DNA from: Palsa-504 sp963790065 | GTDB lineage: Bacteria; Actinomycetota; Actinomycetes; Streptosporangiales; Streptosporangiaceae | Direction: 5' to 3' | Length of the DNA: 64,000 nucleotides | NCBI GenBank assembly: GCA_963790065.1 | Contig: CAWBNK010000006.1 | Coordinates: 744,001 to 808,000 of the forward strand | Shown: positions 60,043-64,000 of the stretch, piece by piece | Numbering within the stretch: the first letter of the stretch is position 1 | Layout of the letters: every line of letters begins with the position of its first letter | The notes under the pieces: generated by a model | Told to the model about the DNA's origin: nothing | The model's input: only the letters and a program-made list of their open reading frames with translations | Database searches by the model: none | Translations under genes and position numbers: made by a program

Positions 60043-60894
60043 GTGTCCAACCACACCAGCACACCCGACGATCCGTGTGCGGCTGCCCTCCGCCAGGTCG
60101 AGAGGGACAAAGCTGACTTCGCGGATACCGAGCGGGCCGCCGACCGTGAAGCACAGGAGCAGGCGGCGAGGAAGGCGCACGCGGCCGACCTGCTGACCTT
60201 GCTCGACCTGATCGACCCCGCCAACATGGCCTGGGATGCGGCCAAGGCTGGCCTGGACGCGGCGGTGACGACGCTGTGGGCCGAACTGGCTCCGTGCCTG
60301 CCCAGCTTGGACGCGGCCCTGGGCGGCGACAAGGACTGCATGAAACAGGCCTACGACGGTTACGGCGACCGGCTGGCGGCCCTGCGCGCCGACCTGCAGG
60401 AGAAACAAGATGAGGCGGCCGCCGCGGCCGCCGCGGCCGACGAGGCGGCTAGCACGCTCGCCGATGCGCAGAATCTACTGAACCAGCGCTACGCGCAGTT
60501 CGCCGACTATATGGGCCAACGGCGCGACGATCTGCAGACGGCCGCGCAGGCCTTCAAGGCCGCCATGGGCAGCCATCCCTGCGACGCCAAGACCGCGTAC
60601 ATCCTGCTGCGTGAGACCCAGGACATCGTCAAGGACTTCAAGGACCAGGCCGGCCGGTGCCTGCCCGAGGTGATGCGGGAACTGATCATGGCGATCAATG
60701 ACCTGCAACTCGAGGCCCGTGCCGCGCAGACCGCCAAGTTGCACGCGGATGACCGGGCCCAGCGGGCCTCCGCCGCCGTGGACGCGGCGGTCGCCGACAA
60801 GTCGGCCGTGGTCTTCGCGCTGTTCCACGAGTGCAGGTCAGCCCGGTCGGCCTCGTCTGACACCAGCTCGTCTTCCTGGCAGCCGGAGGATTAG
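60043..60894 (+). CDS. Long coiled-coil protein divergent from the toxin (function unknown)
   Basis: 283 residues from a GTG 5 bp after GGGAGGA. It is almost entirely helical and charged, with an alanine-rich coiled coil in the middle (RADLQEKQDEAAAAAAAADE, AASTLADAQNLLNQRYAQFA) and further heptads near the end. Five Cys are spread out (DDPCAAALRQ, CLPSLDAALGGDKDCMKQ, SHPCDAK). It has no membrane segment or known domain that I recognise. The divergent position suggests a cargo chaperone, a loading factor or a second effector; this is inference. Confidence 0.65.
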   Translation: MSNHTSTPDDPCAAALRQVERDKADFADTERAADREAQEQAARKAHAADLLTLLDLIDPANMAWDAAKAGLDAAVTTLWAELAPCLPSLDAALGGDKDCMKQAYDGYGDRLAALRADLQEKQDEAAAAAAAADEAASTLADAQNLLNQRYAQFADYMGQRRDDLQTAAQAFKAAMGSHPCDAKTAYILLRETQDIVKDFKDQAGRCLPEVMRELIMAINDLQLEARAAQTAKLHADDRAQRASAAVDAAVADKSAVVFALFHECRSARSASSDTSSSSWQPED

Positions 60895-60929
60895 ACATCG
60901 CCGCCGTCAGGGCGGGAGGGCGTTCCGCT

Positions 60930-61151
60930 GTGGTCCATTCCAGGCCGCCGAGGACAGCGGTGTGTGTGCTGCGGGTGGAGAATCGCGGCCCGAGCGGGCT
61001 CCTCATCACCGTGACCACCACCCTCGACATCGCCGCGTCCCCAAGGGGCGAGGCCCACTCGGTGGGCAGCTATCAGGAGGCGCTCCGCCTGGTGGCCAGC
61101 TTCCTGCGCGAATATGCGTCGCGCGAAAATTCAGGGCCAGCTGTATCTTGA
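60930..61151 (+). CDS. Small hypothetical protein
   Basis: 73 residues from a GTG with GGGAGGG upstream (about 12 bp). The sequence TAVCVLRVENRGPSGLLITV, TTTLDIAASPRGEAHSV and SYQEALRLVASFLREYASRE suggests a short alpha/beta domain. It lies 36 bp after the coiled-coil gene and is probably co-transcribed. Similar short proteins occur in actinobacterial injection-system loci; no role is known. Confidence 0.55.
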   Translation: MVHSRPPRTAVCVLRVENRGPSGLLITVTTTLDIAASPRGEAHSVGSYQEALRLVASFLREYASRENSGPAVS

Positions 61152-61235
61152 CACTTTCTTTACCCTCCGGAGATGGTGACGGTGGAGTGACGACACCTTC
61201 ATACGTTTGGTAAGTCGATCTCCGGGTCAGGGGGG

Positions 61236-62066
61236 ATGCTGATGTACTCGAGCATCATCAGTTCGCTTATCTCCCACCCAGAGCTCCTCGGCAGAATTGT
61301 CGTCCTGCTCTTCGGCGGCCCTTACGTGATCCACAACGGCGCTCGCCTGGAGGTGCCAGACGGAAGCAAACGGCTGCTCGTCTTCGTCGCCCTCAGCACC
61401 GGCCGGGTCGATCGCCGTTATGCGGCAGGCTCGCTGTGGCCCGACGGCACCGACGAACGCGCCGCGGGCAACCTGCGCTCGGCTCTGTGGCGGCTGAAGT
61501 GTGCGGGTATCGATGTCGTCGACAGCGACAAGTGCACGCTGGGCATGCGGAAGGGAACCGCCGTCGATGTCGGCGTGCTGGGCGAATGGGCCGCGCGCCT
61601 CGTCGATGGGTCTGCCACCCAAAACGACCTGTGCCTGCTCAACTGGCGCTGGGATGCGCTGGATCTGCTGCCCGGCTGGTACGACGACTGGGTGATCTTC
61701 GAGCGCGAGCGCATCCGCCAGCGACTCCTGCATGCGCTCGAGGCCTTGTCCCGTCGCCTCATTGAGGTCAACCGCTGCGCGGAGGCGGTCGATGCCGCTA
61801 TCTCGGCGGTGAGCGCGGACCCGTTGCGGGAGAGCGCCAACCGGGTCCTGATTGAGGCTCACCTGGCCGAGGGCAACCTCATCGAGGCGCACCGGGCCTT
61901 TGAGCGCTATCGCGACAGCGTCCGCCGCGAGCTCGGAGTCGAGCCGGGTGAGCAGCTGGCCAGCCTGGTACGGGTGGGGTTGCGGCTACAGGGCCGGGGC
62001 CGGCGGCACCGGCCCAGCGTGGTCACTGCTGTCGAGCGCCTGGCCACCAGCCAGGCCCCGGCGTAG
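61236..62066 (+). CDS. BTAD/SARP-type transcriptional regulator
   Basis: 276 residues. An N-terminal OmpR-like winged helix (VIHNGARLEVPDGSKRLLVF, WPDGTDERAAGNLRSALWRL) precedes a bacterial transcriptional activator domain: LLPGWYDDWVIFERERIRQR, ADPLRESANRVLIEAHLAEG and AFERYRDSVRRELGVEPGEQ. SARP proteins activate pathway genes in actinomycetes. It closes the injection-system region and could activate it; no direct repeats typical of SARP boxes were found by eye upstream of the operon. The 3' end overlaps the convergent next gene by 81 bp. Confidence 0.85.
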   Translation: MLMYSSIISSLISHPELLGRIVVLLFGGPYVIHNGARLEVPDGSKRLLVFVALSTGRVDRRYAAGSLWPDGTDERAAGNLRSALWRLKCAGIDVVDSDKCTLGMRKGTAVDVGVLGEWAARLVDGSATQNDLCLLNWRWDALDLLPGWYDDWVIFERERIRQRLLHALEALSRRLIEVNRCAEAVDAAISAVSADPLRESANRVLIEAHLAEGNLIEAHRAFERYRDSVRRELGVEPGEQLASLVRVGLRLQGRGRRHRPSVVTAVERLATSQAPA

Positions 62067-62762
62067 GTCCTCGGCCCGGCCACTGAGGGCCGCGTCGTCA
62101 CTGACCATGGCGAGGTTCAGCACGTCGCTCACGTACTCGAACTCGCTCTGATATATGTGCGCCGACTTGACCGTCATCAGCAGCCGCCCTGCCTGCCGCC
62201 CGAGCTGGTCGGCCACATGGCGCTGCAGCCAGGCCAGCTCGGCCAGGTTGCCGTAGCCCTTGGCCCCGAAGTCGATGCTGTGCGCATAGACGGCCAGCTC
62301 CACCGCCCCGCCCGGCAGCCAGAAGTCGAGCAGGCTGACGCACGGGATGTAGGTGCTGTCGGTGCACGGCTGGAACGTGGTGATGGCCGCCGAGCGGGTG
62401 GCCGGATCCCGCCGCAGCCGCTCGATGACCCAGGCCACCTGGTCCCGGCCGGTGTGCTCGTAGTCGAACAGCCGGGTCGCGTAGCTATCCGCCCCGCCGA
62501 GTTCGGCGACCCGGGCGTGGTCGGTGAAGTTGGCGTGCATCCAGGCCAGCCGCTCCGGTTCGGCGAACCGCGCGATGATCTCGTCGTCCGGGTCCGGCCG
62601 GTCGACGGCCAGCGTCACGTGCGAGATCTCGCGGATGTCCAGGCCGTCGTAGCGGCTGGAGGTGCCCGCCTCCAGGATCCGGCGGGCCACGGCCAGCCAC
62701 GCCGCTCCGATCGTCGTCGCGCGCAGGGTCTGCGGATCGTCCGCCGCCAGGTGCACCGTCAC
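61986..62762 (-). CDS. Thymidylate synthase-like protein with altered phosphate-binding motif
   Basis: 258 residues. The C-terminal half follows the thymidylate synthase fold: the catalytic Cys in TYIPCVSLLDFWL, the dUMP-binding Asn in GYGNLAELAWLQRHVADQLG, and HIYQSEFE. The invariant RS.D motif (dUMP phosphate Arg) is here HSID (AVYAHSIDFG), so ordinary dUMP binding is doubtful. Such divergent relatives include nucleotide hydroxymethylases. GTG start. The C-terminal tail overlaps the BTAD gene. Confidence 0.7.
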   Translation of the reverse strand: MTVHLAADDPQTLRATTIGAAWLAVARRILEAGTSSRYDGLDIREISHVTLAVDRPDPDDEIIARFAEPERLAWMHANFTDHARVAELGGADSYATRLFDYEHTGRDQVAWVIERLRRDPATRSAAITTFQPCTDSTYIPCVSLLDFWLPGGAVELAVYAHSIDFGAKGYGNLAELAWLQRHVADQLGRQAGRLLMTVKSAHIYQSEFEYVSDVLNLAMVSDDAALSGRAEDLRRGLAGGQALDSSDHAGPVPPAPAL

Positions 62763-63985
62763 CCTCGCATGCTAGGTCCCCCGGCCCGGCCGGAAAACCG
62801 GTTGTGCCCGCCGGTACCGCGACGTGACCATGGGCCATGGTCCTGGTCCGCGAAACGGCCGCCGCCGACTGGCAGGCGCTGCGCGACATCCGCCTGGAGG
62901 CGCTGCGCAACGCGCCCGAGGCGTTCGGCTCCACCTACGAGCGGGAGGTCCTCGGCCCTGAAGCGGACTGGCTTGACCGGATCGCCCGTGGCGGGACGTT
63001 CCTGGCCTTCCTCCCTGAGGTCAGCGTGCCCGCCGGGCTGGCCGGCGGCTACCAGGAGGATCCGGACACGGTGGAGCTGGTGTCCATGTACGTCCGGCCC
63101 CAGGCTCGCGGCCGCGGTGCCGGCGAGGCCCTGGTGGCCGCGGTCGCCCGCTGGGCCCAGGCCAAGGGCGCCAAATCCCTGCACCTGTGGGTGACCGAGG
63201 CCAACGCCCCGGCCCGCCTGCTGTACCAGCGCTGCGGCTTCTCGCCCACCGCCGAACGCCAGCCCCTGCCCTCCAACCCCGCCCTCGGCGAGATCGGCAT
63301 GACCCTCCCGCTCTAAGTCCCTGTAACCCGGCGCGGGCGGGATCGGGTGCCCGGCCCGGACCGCCGCCACCACGGCCTGGGCCTCGCGCTGCCGGTACTC
63401 CTCGCCGTACACCGCGCCCGGCCGGCGCGGCGCCTCCATGACCGTGGCGTCGGCCGTGCCCCCCAGGTCGACCGGCACGAACCCGCAGTCGGTGATCAGG
63501 GCGGCCGCTACCGTCTTGGCTTGCGCGTCGTCCCCGCACAGCCACTGCGCGACCCGCCGGTCGCCGTCGCGGCCCGCGGTCTGGCGCTGGAACCCGGCCG
63601 TGAGCGTGTTGAACGACTTGGTGTAGCCCGCCCCCGGCATCCGGGCCTGGTTGAACTGCGCCGCCGTCTGCCCGGCCGGGATCAGCTCGGATCCCGCGCC
63701 GAACTGGTTGGTGGTATCGATGACCACCTTCCCGGCCAGCGACCCGGCCGCCGCCAGCGCCTCGTCGATCACCGGCCACGGCACCGAGACCACCACCACC
63801 TCGCTGTCCGCCACCGCCTCGGACACTTTCTCCGCCGCGGAGACCCGCGGACCGATCTGCGCCGCGAGCCGCTCCAGCGCCCCCGGTTCCCGGGAGAACG
63901 TGACGATCACGTCGTGCCCGGCGCCCGCCAGGAACTGCGCCAGGTTGCCGCCGATGTGCCCCGCCCCGATGATGCCTACCCGCAC
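62759..63985 (-). CDS. NADP-binding oxidoreductase (F420-dependent NADP reductase family), frame running on past its usual end
   Basis: The frame from 63985 starts MRVGIIGAGHIGGNLAQFLA, a Rossmann GxGxxG, followed by VVVVSVPWPVIDEALAAAGS, VVIDTTNQFGAGSELIPAGQ and GAGYTKSFNTLTAGFQRQTA, typical of coenzyme-F420-dependent NADP oxidoreductases (about 220 residues). After ~225 residues (PIPPAPGYRDLE, near 63320) the frame stays open and becomes antisense to the GNAT gene. The true end is probably near 63310, with a +1 shift giving a stop, so a small indel or read-through is suspected. Confidence 0.7.
   Translation of the reverse strand: MRVGIIGAGHIGGNLAQFLAGAGHDVIVTFSREPGALERLAAQIGPRVSAAEKVSEAVADSEVVVVSVPWPVIDEALAAAGSLAGKVVIDTTNQFGAGSELIPAGQTAAQFNQARMPGAGYTKSFNTLTAGFQRQTAGRDGDRRVAQWLCGDDAQAKTVAAALITDCGFVPVDLGGTADATVMEAPRRPGAVYGEEYRQREAQAVVAAVRAGHPIPPAPGYRDLEREGHADLAEGGVGGQGLAFGGGREAAALVQQAGRGVGLGHPQVQGFGALGLGPAGDRGHQGLAGTAAASLGPDVHGHQLHRVRILLVAAGQPGGHADLREEGQERPATGDPVKPVRFRAEDLPLVGGAERLGRVAQRLQADVAQRLPVGGGRFADQDHGPWSRRGTGGHNRFSGRAGGPSMRG
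62837..63316 (+). CDS. GNAT-family N-acetyltransferase
   Basis: 159 residues. The GNAT core is clear: VELVSMYVRPQARGRGAGEA, LVAAVARWAQAKGAKSLHL and a C-terminal VTEANAPARLLYQRCGF (motif A with acetyl-CoA Q/R-x-x-G-x-G/A as RGRGAG). The N-terminus has LRDIRLEALRNAPEAFGSTY, typical of the family. Substrate unknown. ATG start 62837. Confidence 0.88.
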   Translation: MVLVRETAAADWQALRDIRLEALRNAPEAFGSTYEREVLGPEADWLDRIARGGTFLAFLPEVSVPAGLAGGYQEDPDTVELVSMYVRPQARGRGAGEALVAAVARWAQAKGAKSLHLWVTEANAPARLLYQRCGFSPTAERQPLPSNPALGEIGMTLPL

Positions 63986-64000
63986 GATTACCCTCCTCCA

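Noticed and set aside
1..64000. tRNA or rRNA genes
   Set aside because: I found no cloverleaf-like segment or rRNA signature by eye; a tRNAscan run would be needed to exclude a tRNA in the intergenic regions.

Overview
The window is uniformly high-GC, double-strand-dense DNA from an actinomycete (Actinomycetota). GTG starts are frequent, genes often overlap by 4 bp, and the gene content is typical of soil actinomycetes: a SARP/BTAD regulator, an MmyB-type XRE regulator, a stand-alone LigD polymerase domain, DUF1707 and TIGR03086 proteins, a PASTA-less Ser/Thr kinase and a 13E12/HNH remnant. I cannot place it below phylum from the sequence alone; a streptosporangial or catenulisporal soil organism would fit.

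Layout. (1) 1-6.1 kb: a minus-strand gamma-glutamylated polyamine catabolism cluster of the Puu type: SDR (partial), aldehyde dehydrogenase, glutamine-synthetase-like ligase, APC permease (frameshifted), FadR-type regulator and gamma-glutamyl-GABA hydrolase. (2) 6.5-16.2 kb: an XRE regulator divergent from a DHA2 exporter, a large secreted subtilase with sedolisin-like catalytic substitutions, a small membrane protein and a Tat-type GH127 enzyme. (3) 16.4-26.6 kb: an accessory zone with an IS630 remnant, a LuxR regulator, and an intact IS66-family element (8-bp target duplication) that splits a beta-propeller lectin-like gene. It continues with a FAD monooxygenase, then a graveyard of small and broken genes (frameshifted HNH and excisionase-like genes, a 13E12 remnant, a truncated paralogue of a Pro/Gln-rich membrane protein). 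(4) 26.6-34.5 kb: a Ser/Thr kinase with a WD40 receptor, a TIGR03086/DHA2/TetR unit with twin operators, a LigD polymerase domain, DUF2461 and DUF1707 proteins.

(5) 34.5-61.2 kb: the centrepiece, an apparently complete extracellular contractile injection system (eCIS, PVC/Afp-like). A tightly packed plus-strand operon encodes a DUF4255 cap protein, two sheath/tube pairs, a DUF5908 small protein, a LysM baseplate protein, a spike split into gpD-like and gpV-like genes, a PAAR tip, gp25, a J-like wedge (frame-disrupted) and a gpI-like protein. These are followed by four tandem proteins sharing one N-terminal anchor-like motif (candidate fibres or decorations, one extremely Cys-rich), a protein in the Pvc14 position and a Pvc15 AAA+ ATPase. 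Convergent to it lies a 1210-residue modular protein with a disordered N-terminus, coiled-coil and hydrophobic helical middle, and a C-terminal zinc deaminase-like tip (HAE plus PCxxC) encoded in markedly lower-GC DNA: a candidate cargo toxin. A divergent coiled-coil protein, a small protein and a BTAD regulator follow.

(6) 62-64 kb: a divergent thymidylate-synthase-like protein, a GNAT acetyltransferase and an F420/NADP-type oxidoreductase.

The injection-system genes plausibly assemble one particle: tube inside sheath, LysM/gp25/J/I baseplate, PAAR-capped spike, ATPase and cap for assembly, the four tandem proteins for surface recognition, and the deaminase protein as the delivered payload. 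Delivery, target and regulation are inferred, not shown by the sequence.
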